Below the pieces are notes generated by a model, which was given only the letters and a program-made list of their open reading frames with translations, was not told where the DNA came from and searched no databases. A program made the translations under genes and the position numbers. Of a stretch of DNA of 64,000 bases, positions 10,568-20,216 are shown one piece after another. Location of the stretch: positions 182,555-246,554 of the forward strand of contig NZ_KV917377.1 in assembly GCF_002019705.1 (NCBI RefSeq). The letters are read 5' to 3'. Position 1 is the stretch's first letter, and each line of letters begins with the position of its first letter. Source of the stretch: Shouchella patagoniensis (GTDB lineage: Bacteria; Bacillota; Bacilli; Bacillales; Bacillaceae_D).

Positions 10568-10759
10568 ATGATGCGTTGTCCAAACTGCGAGCGTAAAGAC
10601 ATTGGAAAGATTGGTTCAAACCAGTATTATTGCTGGAATTGCTTTATTGAGATGAGTTTAGTTAAAGGAACACTTCAGCTTCATCAAGTTGAAGAAGATG
10701 GATCTTTAAGCTCACTTGATGATTTATTTGAAGAAGATGTGCGCCGTGTAAACATGTAG
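10568..10759 (+). CDS. small zinc-ribbon-like protein
   Basis: 63 residues with AAGGAGG before the ATG. CPNC at residues 4-7 and CWNC at 22-25 form a four-cysteine ribbon likely to bind one zinc. The tail is acidic (EEDGSLSSLDDLFEED). It is 12 bp from yrrD and 18 bp from the next small gene, so it is probably cotranscribed. No function is known to me. Confidence 0.75.
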   Translation: MMRCPNCERKDIGKIGSNQYYCWNCFIEMSLVKGTLQLHQVEEDGSLSSLDDLFEEDVRRVNM

Positions 10760-10777
10760 TGAATCGAGGTGAGTCGC

Positions 10778-10963
10778 TTGCGGAAAACAATAGCCCCGCT
10801 TATGGTCATCGGTTTAGGAGCAGCATGGTATTCAATGAATGATCGAAAAACGAAAAAGAAAGTGCATTCTTTTTTTGAACCATTAATGGATGCTGATAAA
10901 AAGCTCATGAACACACGCACATGGAAAAAAACGAAAAAGAAAGTGAAGCGCTTATTTGATTAA
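10778..10963 (+). CDS. small basic membrane-associated protein (YrzQ/DUF3918-like)
   Basis: 61 residues from TTG 10778, with AGGTGA about 6 nt upstream (a GTG at 10769 is the alternative). A short hydrophobic N-terminal segment (APLMVIGLGAAWY) is followed by a strongly basic tail (RTWKKTKKKVKRLF). Similar DUF3918 proteins sit at this place in other bacilli. The resemblance is judged by eye. A terminator follows immediately. Confidence 0.65.
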   Translation: MRKTIAPLMVIGLGAAWYSMNDRKTKKKVHSFFEPLMDADKKLMNTRTWKKTKKKVKRLFD

Positions 10964-10970
10964 GCGTTCT

Positions 10971-10996
10971 AAAAACGGCCAATGGCCGTTTTTTTG
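10971..10996 (+). terminator. Rho-independent terminator
   Basis: AAAAACGGCC-AAT-GGCCGTTTTTTT closes the cymR-to-DUF3918 block. Confidence 0.8.
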
Positions 10997-11047
10997 TTTA
11001 ACGATGGAGTCTACTGCATAAGCTAACGATGACAGAAAGGGGTTCGG

Positions 11048-12130
11048 ATGAAGATGAAGCGTGAGCGATTACAGCAAGACGTATTAAAATGGACAAAATG
11101 GTTATTAATGATCATTTTTTTCATGTTGTTGTTTTATGCATTATCTTTTTTAAAACCGGTTTGGGACATTGCTTTAACATTAATATGGCCAATTGTTTGC
11201 GCTTGTGTAGCAGCGTATTTGCTTCATCCAATCATTGAAAAACTTGTTCATTTAGGATTATCTCGTGGAATCGCAACATTTGGATTGTTTTTTTCCTTCA
11301 TAGTAATAATAGGCGTTTCTTTACTGTTTGGTGTGCCGGCATTAATGAAGCAAGTAAATGAAGCGATGGACGTATTACCACAACATCTTGGTCTAATTAA
11401 ACAGTCCATTTTTTCCTTACAACAATCAGCTGAATCATTGCCTGACCCGTTTGGGGATCATGTGTCAGAATGGAGTGGAAGGGTTGAATCATTTGCTGCA
11501 AGGGGTCTCGATCAACTTGAGACAGTCATTCTTGCTTTAATTCGATCGTCAATGACGTGGGTGATTGTGCCATTTCTTGTTTTTTATTTATTGAAAGATT
11601 ACACCTTGTTGCAACGAGTGGGCTATTATTTAACACCAAGGCCATGGCGAAAAAAAGCTTTGCGCTACTTGCATGATGTTGATCATACTTTTGGTTCCTA
11701 CATACGAGGTCAGCTTTTAGTTGCACTCTGCGTAGGAGGGTTATCAACGATCGTTTTTTGGCTTTTGGGAGTACCTTACCCTATTGTATTAGGTCTATTT
11801 GTAGGTGCTACTGATTTAATTCCATACTTCGGAGCGCTTATAGGAGCTATTCCTGCAGTGGGGGCGGCGTTACTCGAATCAACAACGTTAGGTATTTATA
11901 CTGCTATTTCTCTAATCATTATTCAACAAATTGAAGGGAATGTGTTATCGCCACTAATTGTGGGCAGAACAGTTCATCTACACCCAGTATTTATTATCCT
12001 TGCATTGCTAATTGGTGTTGAAAGTGCTGGAGTAATTGGATTGTTAATAGCGGTCCCTCTCGCCGCAATTATAAAAGTAACCGTATTGCATATACGTCAG
12101 TTAGTCAAAGGTGACATTGAGTTTGATTGA
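11048..12130 (+). CDS. yrrI: AI-2E/PerM family membrane protein (YrrI-like)
   Basis: 360 residues with AAAGGGG before the ATG. Seven to eight hydrophobic segments follow the PerM/YdbI/TqsA pattern: two near residues 18-60, one near 75-95, then a cluster after residue 165. The conserved FPYFGALIGAIPA-type stretch is present as LIPYFGALIGAIPAVGAA near 255. Family members export small molecules or ions, and the substrate here is unknown. Its stop codon overlaps the -35 of the alaS promoter. Confidence 0.85.
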   Translation: MKMKRERLQQDVLKWTKWLLMIIFFMLLFYALSFLKPVWDIALTLIWPIVCACVAAYLLHPIIEKLVHLGLSRGIATFGLFFSFIVIIGVSLLFGVPALMKQVNEAMDVLPQHLGLIKQSIFSLQQSAESLPDPFGDHVSEWSGRVESFAARGLDQLETVILALIRSSMTWVIVPFLVFYLLKDYTLLQRVGYYLTPRPWRKKALRYLHDVDHTFGSYIRGQLLVALCVGGLSTIVFWLLGVPYPIVLGLFVGATDLIPYFGALIGAIPAVGAALLESTTLGIYTAISLIIIQQIEGNVLSPLIVGRTVHLHPVFIILALLIGVESAGVIGLLIAVPLAAIIKVTVLHIRQLVKGDIEFD

Positions 12131-12155
12131 CATTTAGGCGATCGAACGCTATAAT
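12127..12155 (+). promoter_or_regulatory. consensus sigma-A promoter of alaS
   Basis: TTGACA (12127-12132), a 17-bp spacer and TATAAT (12150-12155) form a perfect consensus. The -35 overlaps the stop codon of yrrI. Confidence 0.85.
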
Positions 12156-12161
12156 CGTCGT

Positions 12162-12418
12162 GAATAGAAGATCGTAAGGAAAGATAGCTAAATACTATGA
12201 AAGAACGAGTACGCATTAAACCGTTTTAAAAGAGAATTGCTTTCTAGGCTGGAAAAAGCAAAAACGAAGTAATGGGGAACGCTATTCTGGAGTAGCGAGA
12301 AAAACTCGCCGTAACCTGCGTTAAAGGTGCTTGAGTGATGGGAGTTTATTGCTGCCATAATGAGGGTGGCACCGCGTGAACAGAGATCTCGTCCCTTTTG
12401 ATAGGGAGGAGTTTTTTT
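12162..12418 (+). promoter_or_regulatory. T-box riboswitch controlling alaS
   Basis: A structured leader of about 255 nt ends in the T-box sequence AGGGTGGCACCGCG (12363-12376). A terminator hairpin follows (CTCGTCCCT paired with AGGGAGGAG, then a T-run ending at 12418). GAAC followed by GCT (12281-12283) fits the usual specifier context, and GCU is an alanine codon, matching the downstream gene. Uncharged tRNA-Ala would favour the antiterminator. Confidence 0.9.
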
Positions 12419-12448
12419 GTTTGCCTATTTACATAAGGAGTGATAAAA

Positions 12449-15091
12449 ATGAAACGATTAACTTCCGCAGAAGTTCGTCAAATGTTTATTGATTTCTTCA
12501 AAGAAAAAGGTCATTCGGTTGAACCAAGTGCATCACTTGTGCCGTTTGAAGATCCAACGTTACTCTGGATTAATAGTGGTGTTGCTACCTTAAAAAAATA
12601 CTTTGATGGACGAGTTATTCCTGACAATCCAAGGATTGTAAATGCACAGAAATCAATTCGTACAAATGATATTGAGAATGTTGGTAGAACTGCACGTCAT
12701 CATACATTTTTTGAGATGTTAGGCAATTTTTCAATTGGTGAGTATTTTAAAGAAGATGCGATTAAATGGGGGTGGGAGTTTCTTACAGATGAAAAATGGG
12801 TTGGCTTTGAACCGGAAAAGTTATCTGTAACTGTACACCCAGAGGATCATGAAGCGTATGCTTATTGGTTAGAAAAAATTGGGGTACCCGCAGAGCGCAT
12901 TATACGACTTGAGGGTAATTTCTGGGATATCGGTGAAGGACCAAGTGGCCCAAATTCAGAGATTTTTTATGACAGAGGCCCTGAGTATGGGAATGATCCT
13001 ACTGATCCAGAATTATATCCAGGGGGCGAAAATGACCGCTACTTGGAAATTTGGAATTTAGTATTCTCTCAATTTAACCATAATGCTGATGGAACATATA
13101 CTCCTTTACCTAAGAAGAACATTGATACTGGAATGGGATTAGAACGGATGGTTTCTGTTATTCAAGATGCACGGACTAATTTTGATACAGATCTGTTTCT
13201 GCCTATTATTCAAGAAACGGTAAAACGATCTCAAGCTACTTATAATACTGGCAACGATGATGCAGATACAGCTTTCAAAGTCATAGCTGATCATATTCGA
13301 ACAGTAGCATTTGCAGTGGGAGATGGCGCTCTCCCTTCTAATGAAGGACGAGGGTATGTATTACGTCGCCTATTACGCCGTGCGGTCCGTTTTGCTAAAG
13401 CTATAGGAATCGAGAAGCCGTTCATGTATGAGCTTGTTCCAGTTGTAGGGGACATTATGAAAGACTTTTATCCTGATGTTGTACAGAAGCGTGATTTTAT
13501 ACAACGTGTCATCCGTACTGAAGAAGAACGGTTTCACGAAACGCTTCATGATGGACTTGTTATTTTAAATGAAGTGATGAAAAAAGCGCGGGAGCAAGGG
13601 AAGCAAGTGATTGCTGGTGAAGATGCTTTCCGTCTTTATGACACGTATGGCTTTCCAATTGACTTAACCGAGGAATATGTTGAAGAGCAAGGATTCCTTG
13701 TTGATCGAGACGGATTTGAACGAGAAATGGAAGGTCAGAGGAGTCGTGCTCGAGCTGCCCGTCAAGAAACTTCTTCAATGGGCGTACAAGAAGATATTTT
13801 TGGTGAGTTAAAAACACCAAGTATGTTTGTTGGTTATGAACAGACGGAAGCGAGTAGTACGATTCAAACAATTGTTCGCGGAAAAGAATCTGTGGAAGAA
13901 GCTCATGAAGGCGATATTGTTCAATTATTGCTTGATGAAACTCCGTTTTACGCAGAGAGTGGGGGGCAAGTAGCTGATCGTGGTACGTTGCATACCGATG
14001 CTGGGGAAGCTGTTGTTACAGATGTAAAAAAGGCTCCAAACGGTCAACATCTTCATACGGTGAATGTGTTAAATGGTGAAATTTCTGTTGGTGCTAAGGT
14101 CAGTGCTCGAATTGAAGTTCGTGAACGACTTGATATTGTGAAAAACCATACAGCAACACATTTACTCCACCAAGCGTTAAAGGATGTACTTGGCGAGCAT
14201 GTCAATCAAGCAGGATCACTCGTAAATAGTGAGCGCCTACGCTTTGATTTCTCTCATTTTGGGCAAGTTACACCAAATGAAATGAAGCAAATCGAAGAAT
14301 TAGTGAATGAAAAAATTTGGTTGGCACTTCCAGTTGAAATAGCAACAAAAAGTTTAGAAGAAGCTAAATCTATGGGTGCGATGGCTCTATTCGGTGAAAA
14401 ATATGGAGAAGAAGTTCGAGTTGTACAAGTTGGCAATTATAGTCTAGAACTTTGTGGTGGCTGTCATGTTCGTAATTCTTCAGAGATAGGCTTGTTCAAG
14501 ATTATAAGCGAATCTGGTATTGGTGCAGGTGTGCGAAGAATAGAAGCTGTTACTTCAAAGGGTGCTTATGAATTTTTAAATGATCAAATCAGCATGTTAC
14601 ATGATGTGGCTGAGCGCTTAAAAACAAAGCAAGTAAGGGATGTGCCACAGCGCATCGATGGCTTACTAGCTGAATTACGTGAAGCAAACCGGGAAAACGA
14701 ATCATTGACAGCTAAATTAGGCAAATATGAAGCGGGTCATCTAACGGATAAAGCGGTCGTAATTGATGGTGTAACTGTTGTTTCAGCTGCTGTCCAAGCG
14801 AAAGATATGGATGCACTACGCTCAATGGTTGATACGTTAAAACAATCTTACGATAAAGCAGTTATTGTTCTTGGTGCTAAAACAGGAGAGAAACTATCAT
14901 TTGTAGCAGGTGTAACGAAACCAGCAATGGAAGATGGATACCATGCGGGCAAATTGATTAAAGAAGTCGCTGCTCGTACCGGCGGCGGCGGCGGCGGTCG
15001 CCCTGATATGGCCCAGGCCGGTGGTAAAGATCCGGCTAAATTAGAAGAAGCACTGGCGTATGCAACGGAATATGTAAAATCAATTTCCTAA
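12449..15091 (+). CDS. alaS: alanyl-tRNA synthetase
   Basis: 880 residues from ATG 12449 (AGGAG 8 nt upstream; GTG 12440 is too close to it). Class II catalytic domain at the N-terminus ([15 protein letters not shown] is motif 2). The editing domain has HTATHLLHQ near 567 and CGGCHVR near 669. The C-Ala region ends with [15 protein letters not shown], a phosphoesterase-related DHHA1 motif. All parts are present and full length. It is controlled by the T-box upstream. Confidence 0.97.
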   Translation: MKRLTSAEVRQMFIDFFKEKGHSVEPSASLVPFEDPTLLWINSGVATLKKYFDGRVIPDNPRIVNAQKSIRTNDIENVGRTARHHTFFEMLGNFSIGEYFKEDAIKWGWEFLTDEKWVGFEPEKLSVTVHPEDHEAYAYWLEKIGVPAERIIRLEGNFWDIGEGPSGPNSEIFYDRGPEYGNDPTDPELYPGGENDRYLEIWNLVFSQFNHNADGTYTPLPKKNIDTGMGLERMVSVIQDARTNFDTDLFLPIIQETVKRSQATYNTGNDDADTAFKVIADHIRTVAFAVGDGALPSNEGRGYVLRRLLRRAVRFAKAIGIEKPFMYELVPVVGDIMKDFYPDVVQKRDFIQRVIRTEEERFHETLHDGLVILNEVMKKAREQGKQVIAGEDAFRLYDTYGFPIDLTEEYVEEQGFLVDRDGFEREMEGQRSRARAARQETSSMGVQEDIFGELKTPSMFVGYEQTEASSTIQTIVRGKESVEEAHEGDIVQLLLDETPFYAESGGQVADRGTLHTDAGEAVVTDVKKAPNGQHLHTVNVLNGEISVGAKVSARIEVRERLDIVKNHTATHLLHQALKDVLGEHVNQAGSLVNSERLRFDFSHFGQVTPNEMKQIEELVNEKIWLALPVEIATKSLEEAKSMGAMALFGEKYGEEVRVVQVGNYSLELCGGCHVRNSSEIGLFKIISESGIGAGVRRIEAVTSKGAYEFLNDQISMLHDVAERLKTKQVRDVPQRIDGLLAELREANRENESLTAKLGKYEAGHLTDKAVVIDGVTVVSAAVQAKDMDALRSMVDTLKQSYDKAVIVLGAKTGEKLSFVAGVTKPAMEDGYHAGKLIKEVAARTGGGGGGRPDMAQAGGKDPAKLEEALAYATEYVKSIS

Positions 15092-15177
15092 TTAGCCATT
15101 TATGTTGTACAATAAAGGTTAATGTAAGGTTGACCGATTCTTTTTGATAAAAGAACGCTAAAAGAGGTGAGAGCTAG

Positions 15178-15450
15178 TTGAGTTCAATGGATAACACGAT
15201 GCAGTTTAATTTTAATGATGATTCCTTTGATGAAGATGTACAAGAAGTGCTCTTGTCTGTTTATGATGCGCTTGAGGAAAAAGGATACAACCCAATTAAT
15301 CAGATCGTTGGCTATCTGTTGTCGGGAGATCCCGCATATATCCCTCGCCATCGTGATGCTCGAACGCTCATACGTAAGCTTGAAAGGGACGAGTTGATTG
15401 AATCACTTGTTAAATCTTATTTACGTCAACATGGCAAGGAGAGCAAATGA
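15178..15450 (+). CDS. IreB-family regulatory phosphoprotein (YrzL)
   Basis: 90 residues from TTG with AGAGGTGA about 8 nt upstream. The chain closely follows the DUF965/IreB family ([18 protein letters not shown], then [20 protein letters not shown]). In enterococci IreB is a substrate of the IreK Ser/Thr kinase and affects cephalosporin resistance. In Bacillus its role is unclear. The last 4 bp overlap the start of ruvX, so the two are translationally coupled. Confidence 0.88.
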   Translation: MSSMDNTMQFNFNDDSFDEDVQEVLLSVYDALEEKGYNPINQIVGYLLSGDPAYIPRHRDARTLIRKLERDELIESLVKSYLRQHGKESK

Positions 15451-15875
15451 GAACTCTTGGTCTTGACGTGGGTACTAAAACAATTGGTGTGGCGCTTAGT
15501 GATGCTTTTGGTTGGACAGCTCAAGGTTTATCGACAATTAAGCGCCATGAGAGTGATGTGGAACCGGATTTTAAGGCAATAGCTGCGTTAGTGAAAGAAC
15601 ATGAGGTTCAAACAGTTGTAATAGGGTATCCTAAAAATATGAATGGTACAATTGGTGAAAGTGGGCAAAGAAGTGAGACATTTGCTCAAACACTAAAAGA
15701 ATACGCAAGTGTTGAGACCATTCTTTGGGACGAACGACTAACTACAGCGGCAGCTCAACGTGTTCTCGTGGATGCAGATGTAAGTAGAAAAAAACGAAAA
15801 AAAGTTGTGGATAAAATGGCAGCTGTTTTTATTTTACAAGGTTACTTAGATCGTCAGTCACAAACTTTGTCGTAG
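15447..15875 (+). CDS. ruvX: RuvX/YqgF-type nuclease (pre-16S rRNA processing)
   Basis: 142 residues with an RNase H-like fold. [16 protein letters not shown] at the N-terminus holds the first catalytic aspartate, [12 protein letters not shown] is the conserved middle, and DERLTTAAA carries the late acidic pair. The family matures the 5' end of 16S rRNA and was first described as a putative Holliday junction resolvase. It overlaps ireB by ATGA, as in B. subtilis yrzL-yrrK. Confidence 0.92.
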   Translation: MRTLGLDVGTKTIGVALSDAFGWTAQGLSTIKRHESDVEPDFKAIAALVKEHEVQTVVIGYPKNMNGTIGESGQRSETFAQTLKEYASVETILWDERLTTAAAQRVLVDADVSRKKRKKVVDKMAAVFILQGYLDRQSQTLS

Positions 15876-15902
15876 ATATACTATAGAATTGAGGGATTTT
15901 TA

Positions 15903-16205
15903 ATGGCACAAGAAGAAAAAGAACGTTTTGTAATACCAGATGAAGAAGGGACAGAGCACTTATTTGATGAACTGTTTCGCTTTTCTGTGGACGAAACGGG
16001 TAAATCATATATAGTACTTATTCCAGTTGGTGACGATGAAACCGATGACGAGGAAGTAGAAGTGTTTGCTTTCCGTTATGAAGATCGAGATGATGAGGAA
16101 AATGATATTGCATTCTTCCCTGTTGAAACAGATGAAGAATGGAGCATGATTGAAGAAATGTTAAACACGTTCACTGAAGAAGAGGAAGAAGACGAAGATC
16201 AGTAA
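15903..16205 (+). CDS. yrzB: DUF1292 family acidic protein (YrzB-like)
   Basis: 100 residues, very acidic, with the DUF1292 pattern: a beta-strand core (EHLFDELFRFSVDETGKSYI, then VFAFRYEDRDDEENDIAFFP) and a Glu-rich end. It is the usual third gene of the ireB-ruvX-yrzB cluster. Function is unknown. A strong terminator follows. Confidence 0.88.
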   Translation: MAQEEKERFVIPDEEGTEHLFDELFRFSVDETGKSYIVLIPVGDDETDDEEVEVFAFRYEDRDDEENDIAFFPVETDEEWSMIEEMLNTFTEEEEEDEDQ

Positions 16206-16211
16206 AAACGA

Positions 16212-16238
16212 AAACCCGTGCAATTTCTGCACGGGTTT
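16212..16238 (+). terminator. terminator after yrzB
   Basis: AACCCGTGCA-ATTTC-TGCACGGGTT is a perfect stem. The T-run is short and broken by C (TTCCTTTC). Confidence 0.7.
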
Positions 16239-16334
16239 CCTTTCGAATGAAGACGCATTTTATGCTACTTGTTGTCTAATACTCACACTATTTGTGTGAT
16301 TTATAGTATAATGGGGCGGGTAAGGAGGCAATTA

Positions 16335-17498
16335 ATGGCAAATAAGGAGAACCAATATAAAAAGAATGAAGTGTATCATGAACGAGCTTCACAAGCGAAA
16401 ACTGTACGTAAAATCGTGTTGATTTGTGTTGCTGTCTTGTTTGCACTTGTCCTAGTGGTACTTATAGGTGGTTATACGTACTTATCTAATGCGCTTAAAC
16501 CAGTTGATAGTGAAGGAGACAGCAGGGAAGTGGAAGTTGAAATCCCTGTTAATACGTCTACAAGTGGAATTGCGGCTATTCTAGAAGATGAAGGTGTTAT
16601 TCGCAATGCAACAATCTTTCGGTACTACACACGTTATAAAAATGAATCTGATTTTCAAGCAGGAACGTATACACTAAATTCGGCTATGGAGACAGATGAA
16701 ATTATCAGTAACTTAAAAGATGGTCGTGTCATGACTGAGACAGCGTTAACGATCACTGTACCAGAAGGTTTAACATTAAACACGTTGACTGAACGCTTAG
16801 CAGAATTTACGGGTAGTTCACAAGAAGATATTTTTGCGGTAATTGATGATACGGACTATGTTCATTCTTTGATTGATGAATACGAAATGTTGACAGAAGA
16901 GGTACTAGATGAAGAAATTCACCACCCATTAGAAGGTTACTTGTTCCCAGCGAGTTATCCATTTGAAAACGAACAACCTGATATTGAAACGGTTGTTAAA
17001 GCAATGCTTGATCAAATGGAAGTGATTTATCAAAATAACAAGGCGTATATTGAGGCAAGTGACTATACCTTTCATGAATTATTGACAATGGGTTCGATCA
17101 TTGAAAGAGAAGCAAGAGAGGCTAGAGATCGATTCGAGATAGCCGGTGTGCTTCATAATAGACTTGACGATGACATGATGCTTCAAGTAGATCCTACAGT
17201 AGCTTATGCTCAAGGGGAACATATTTATATGACAACTTATGATGACTTAGATGTTGATTCTCCATATAATACGTACTTGTATACAGGGCTACCTCCTGGA
17301 CCAATATCTACTGTACGTGAACAGTCAATTGTAGCTGCTGCTGATCCTAATGAAACAGACTATCTTTATTTTTATGCTCGTTACAATGGTGAGATTATAT
17401 ATAATGAAGACTATGACCAGCATTTAGAAGCTAGAAATACGTATAGGCATGAATGGGAAGAAGCAACGAACCAGGATGAAGAAAATGAAGAAGAATAG
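16335..17498 (+). CDS. mltG: endolytic murein transglycosylase MltG
   Basis: 387 residues from ATG 16335 with AAGGAGG 6 nt upstream. An upstream ATG in frame at 16269 would lie before the likely promoter. A basic cytoplasmic N-terminus is followed by one membrane helix (about 26-50) and an extracellular LysM-like plus YceG domain. The catalytic glutamate is in GSIIEREA (about E257), with the usual LQVDPTVAYA and YNTYLYTGLPPGPI stretches. MltG cleaves nascent glycan strands and sets their length. The C-terminus is acidic. Confidence 0.92.
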   Translation: MANKENQYKKNEVYHERASQAKTVRKIVLICVAVLFALVLVVLIGGYTYLSNALKPVDSEGDSREVEVEIPVNTSTSGIAAILEDEGVIRNATIFRYYTRYKNESDFQAGTYTLNSAMETDEIISNLKDGRVMTETALTITVPEGLTLNTLTERLAEFTGSSQEDIFAVIDDTDYVHSLIDEYEMLTEEVLDEEIHHPLEGYLFPASYPFENEQPDIETVVKAMLDQMEVIYQNNKAYIEASDYTFHELLTMGSIIEREAREARDRFEIAGVLHNRLDDDMMLQVDPTVAYAQGEHIYMTTYDDLDVDSPYNTYLYTGLPPGPISTVREQSIVAAADPNETDYLYFYARYNGEIIYNEDYDQHLEARNTYRHEWEEATNQDEENEEE

Positions 17499-17533
17499 CG
17501 AGGACAATGAGGTTAATCCTACCTCGCTTTTTA
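17496..17533 (+). terminator. terminator after mltG
   Basis: AGCGAGG pairs with CCTCGCT, followed by TTTTT. Confidence 0.65.
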
Positions 17534-17550
17534 GATAATAAAGGATGGAC

Positions 17551-18231
17551 ATGATGATTAAGCAAGAAATTAATGATTATGTAGAATCTTTGCTACCAAA
17601 GCGATCGGCTTTTCTTTCGGAAATGGAAGAGTTTGCTGTACGTGAACAGGTCCCTATTATGGAACTTGTTGCGATTGAAGCAATGCTTTTACAATTGAAA
17701 ATGAAACAACCGTCAGCGATTCTTGAGATCGGGACGGCTATTGGATATTCCGCTATTCGAATGGCGGAAGCGCTTCCGTCTGCGCATATTACGACAATTG
17801 AGCGTGATGAAATAAGATATAGACAAGCAGTTGCTTACGTGAAGCGAGCTGGACTTAGTGATCGAATTACACTTATGCAAGGTGACGCCAATGAGTCAGT
17901 GGATCTTGTTGTACATTTAAAACCTTTTGATGTATTATTTATTGATGCTGCTAAAGGTCAATACAAATCATTTTTCGAAAAGTATACCCCAATGCTCTCT
18001 GAAGGTGGACTTGTACTTAGCGATAACATTTTATTTCGGGGGTTAGTAGCTGCAGATAATGATACGATTGAACCAAAGCGGTTACGAAAACTTGTTGAAA
18101 AGATAAAAGGTTATAATACATGGTTATGCCAACATCCATCATTTGAAACAAGAATATTACCAATAGGGGATGGTCTTGCCTGTAGCATAAAGCGAGAACA
18201 GGCAGGCAGTACGGGAGTTGAAAACAAATGA
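17551..18231 (+). CDS. yrrM: class I SAM-dependent O-methyltransferase (YrrM)
   Basis: 226 residues. AAGGA lies 5 nt before ATG 17551 and 8 nt before ATG 17554, so either may be used. The SAM loop is [16 protein letters not shown] near residue 58, followed by ITTIERDE and [12 protein letters not shown], the catechol O-methyltransferase-like signature. This is the B. subtilis YrrM family, described as a tRNA hydroxyuridine (mo5U) methyltransferase (TrmR). It overlaps udk by 4 bp. The U32 peptidase genes found between yrrM and udk in B. subtilis are not here. Confidence 0.88.
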   Translation: MMIKQEINDYVESLLPKRSAFLSEMEEFAVREQVPIMELVAIEAMLLQLKMKQPSAILEIGTAIGYSAIRMAEALPSAHITTIERDEIRYRQAVAYVKRAGLSDRITLMQGDANESVDLVVHLKPFDVLFIDAAKGQYKSFFEKYTPMLSEGGLVLSDNILFRGLVAADNDTIEPKRLRKLVEKIKGYNTWLCQHPSFETRILPIGDGLACSIKREQAGSTGVENK

Positions 18232-18875
18232 ATGCAAGTAGACCCGTGATCATTGGAGTGGCCGGAGGTACAGGCTCAGGTAAAACAACGGTCGCAAAAG
18301 AAATATTTAATCAATTTAGCGAATCATCAATTGTTCTAATTGAACAAGATGCTTATTATAAAAACCAAGACCATCTTGAATTTAACGAACGTTTAAAAAC
18401 AAATTATGACCATCCACTTGCATTCGACAATGAGCTTCTTTATGCTCATTTAATGCAACTGGCTGATCGTTCTCCGATTTTTAAGCCTTCTTATGATTAT
18501 GCAAATCATACAAGGGCAGAGGAAGTCGTGAAAATTGACCCAAAAGATGTCATTATTTTAGAAGGAATTTTAATCCTTGAAGACGAACGTTTACGAAGCA
18601 TGATGGATATAAAAGTGTTTGTTGATACTGATGCTGATATCCGGATTATCAGGCGATTGCTCCGCGATACACAAGATCGTGGCCGATCAATTGATTCTGT
18701 GATTGAGCAATATACAGCCGTTGTCAGGCCTATGCATCTCCAATTTGTTGAACCAACAAAACGGTATGCGGATGTCATTATACCTGAAGGCGGACAAAAC
18801 AAGGTGGCAATCGATTTGATGGCAACAAAAATACGTACGATTATTGAACAGAAAACAAAAGATTTTTCAAATTGA
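18228..18875 (+). CDS. udk: uridine kinase
   Basis: 215 residues. The P-loop GGTGSGKTT lies at about 13-21, followed by the usual [11 protein letters not shown] substrate segment and the [12 protein letters not shown] lid. It phosphorylates uridine and cytidine to the monophosphates for pyrimidine salvage. ATG overlaps the yrrM stop (ATGA), so the pair is translationally coupled. greA follows after 56 bp. Confidence 0.95.
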   Translation: MNASRPVIIGVAGGTGSGKTTVAKEIFNQFSESSIVLIEQDAYYKNQDHLEFNERLKTNYDHPLAFDNELLYAHLMQLADRSPIFKPSYDYANHTRAEEVVKIDPKDVIILEGILILEDERLRSMMDIKVFVDTDADIRIIRRLLRDTQDRGRSIDSVIEQYTAVVRPMHLQFVEPTKRYADVIIPEGGQNKVAIDLMATKIRTIIEQKTKDFSN

Positions 18876-18931
18876 TTGCCAGCTTATTGGAAGTGGAAGT
18901 ATTATTTAGCCAACAATGAGGAGTGAAAGTA

Positions 18932-19408
18932 ATGTCAGAAGAAAAAAAGCATTATATGACTGAAGAAGGAAAGAAAAAATTAGAAGATGAGTTGCAACAT
19001 TTAATAACAACTCGCCGTAAAGAAGTCGTTGAACGTATAAAAGTTGCACGCAGTTTTGGTGACCTTTCTGAGAATTCAGAGTATGATTCTGCAAAAGAAG
19101 ATCAAGCCTTTGTAGAGGGAAGAATAGCACAACTAGAAAAAATGATTCGCAATGCCGTAATGATTGAAAAAGAAAAAGCAGCCGGCAATGTCGTATCATT
19201 AGGGAAAACGGTTCGTTTAATCGAATTGCCTGATGGCGAAGAAGAAGAATACACAATCGTTGGTTCAGCTGAATCAGATCCTCTTGAAGGAAAAATATCA
19301 AATGATTCTCCAATGGCGCAAAGCTTAATTGGAAAAACAGTTAATGATAAAGTTACAGTTAACACGCCTGCGGGTGAGATGGAAGTAGAAATCCTAGAAA
19401 TTCGTTAA
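18932..19408 (+). CDS. greA: transcription elongation factor GreA
   Basis: 158 residues from ATG 18932, the exact family length, with GAGGAG 9 nt upstream. The N-terminal coiled coil (residues 1-75) carries the acidic tip ([16 protein letters not shown]), which reactivates backtracked polymerase by stimulating transcript cleavage. The C-terminal FKBP-like domain ends the protein. The order udk-greA-yrrS is as in B. subtilis. Confidence 0.96.
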   Translation: MSEEKKHYMTEEGKKKLEDELQHLITTRRKEVVERIKVARSFGDLSENSEYDSAKEDQAFVEGRIAQLEKMIRNAVMIEKEKAAGNVVSLGKTVRLIELPDGEEEEYTIVGSAESDPLEGKISNDSPMAQSLIGKTVNDKVTVNTPAGEMEVEILEIR

Positions 19409-19413
19409 AAGGC

Positions 19414-19453
19414 GAACCTCCTGCATGATTCATGCAGGAGGTTCCTGTTTTTT
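19414..19453 (+). terminator. terminator after greA
   Basis: GAACCTCCTGCATG-ATT-CATGCAGGAGGTTC is a 14-bp perfect stem, followed by CTGTTTTTTG. Confidence 0.85.
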
Positions 19454-19489
19454 GCCAATAAATTTATACATTATGACATAATTCTATGC

Positions 19490-19517
19490 TTGAAGTTCAG
19501 CTAATACGAGCTATAAT
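19490..19517 (+). promoter_or_regulatory. sigma-A promoter of yrrS
   Basis: TTGAAG (19490-19495), a 16-bp spacer and TATAAT (19512-19517). Confidence 0.6.
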
Positions 19518-19555
19518 GAAGACAGAGTATCATGCCCGAACGGAGGGAATCTAAA

Positions 19556-20185
19556 ATGGGACAGCGTTATCAACAGCGAAAAAGTAAACGTGCAAATCAA
19601 ATTTTAAATGTGGCGATTACGATCGTTGCCGTACTGATTATTTTTCTAGGAAGTAGCTTGGCGTTTAGTTATTTTAATGATTCATCTAAGGATACAGTTG
19701 TTGATGAGGAACAGACTGGGATTGGTGAGTCAGGTGATGGTGAAACGATTGAAGAAGGTAACGAAGAAGGTTCGTCTGATGGGAATGATAGCGAATCGAA
19801 TGAAGATGCTACCAACGAAGATGAAGAAGGAACAGAAGACCAAGACGAAGGAACAGAAGAAGATAGTGCAAATGAAGATGAAGAAGGAACAGAAGACGGA
19901 GAAATGGTTGTACCAACAGAGCAAACGAATCCCAACCCAAATGATTTTTCTAGCGCTGGGCAAAACTGGAGCGAGATGTCAGAAGCTGTTCATTTAGGTG
20001 CAGGATTAGATGAAGCATCGACAACAATTATTCGGTTAGAAAATGGTGGGTCCACAACAAGTGCACGAGGAATTTTATTAGATCGTAATTCCAGCATGTA
20101 TTATGACGTTCGGATTCAATGGGAAGACAATGTTGGTTGGAGAGTTGAATCGGTAGAAGAATCAGCCACACAACCAAGTTATTAA
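19556..20185 (+). CDS. yrrS: YrrS family membrane-anchored protein (DUF1510)
   Basis: 209 residues from ATG 19556 with GGAGGG 9 nt upstream. Short basic N-terminus, one membrane helix (about residues 18-40), a long Glu/Asp-rich low-complexity linker with repeated DEEGTED units (about 50-120), then a conserved extracellular domain (QNWSEMSEAVHLGAGLDE, then VRIQWEDNVGWRVESVE). In B. subtilis yrrS lies beside pbpI and is sporulation-linked. No penicillin-binding protein gene follows here. The linker explains the open reverse frames over this gene. Confidence 0.85.
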   Translation: MGQRYQQRKSKRANQILNVAITIVAVLIIFLGSSLAFSYFNDSSKDTVVDEEQTGIGESGDGETIEEGNEEGSSDGNDSESNEDATNEDEEGTEDQDEGTEEDSANEDEEGTEDGEMVVPTEQTNPNPNDFSSAGQNWSEMSEAVHLGAGLDEASTTIIRLENGGSTTSARGILLDRNSSMYYDVRIQWEDNVGWRVESVEESATQPSY

Positions 20186-20216
20186 AAGCAATGCGCATAT
20201 GCGCATTGCTTTTTTA
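20184..20216. terminator. bidirectional terminator between yrrS and ligD
   Basis: AAAAGCAATGCGCATATGCGCATTGCTTTTTT is fully self-complementary with A/T runs at both ends and separates convergent genes. Confidence 0.85.

Noticed and set aside
19669..19997. Ser/Pro-rich and Met/Lys-rich frames within yrrS
   Set aside because: They are produced by the acidic repeat linker of yrrS (GAA/GAT-rich DNA).
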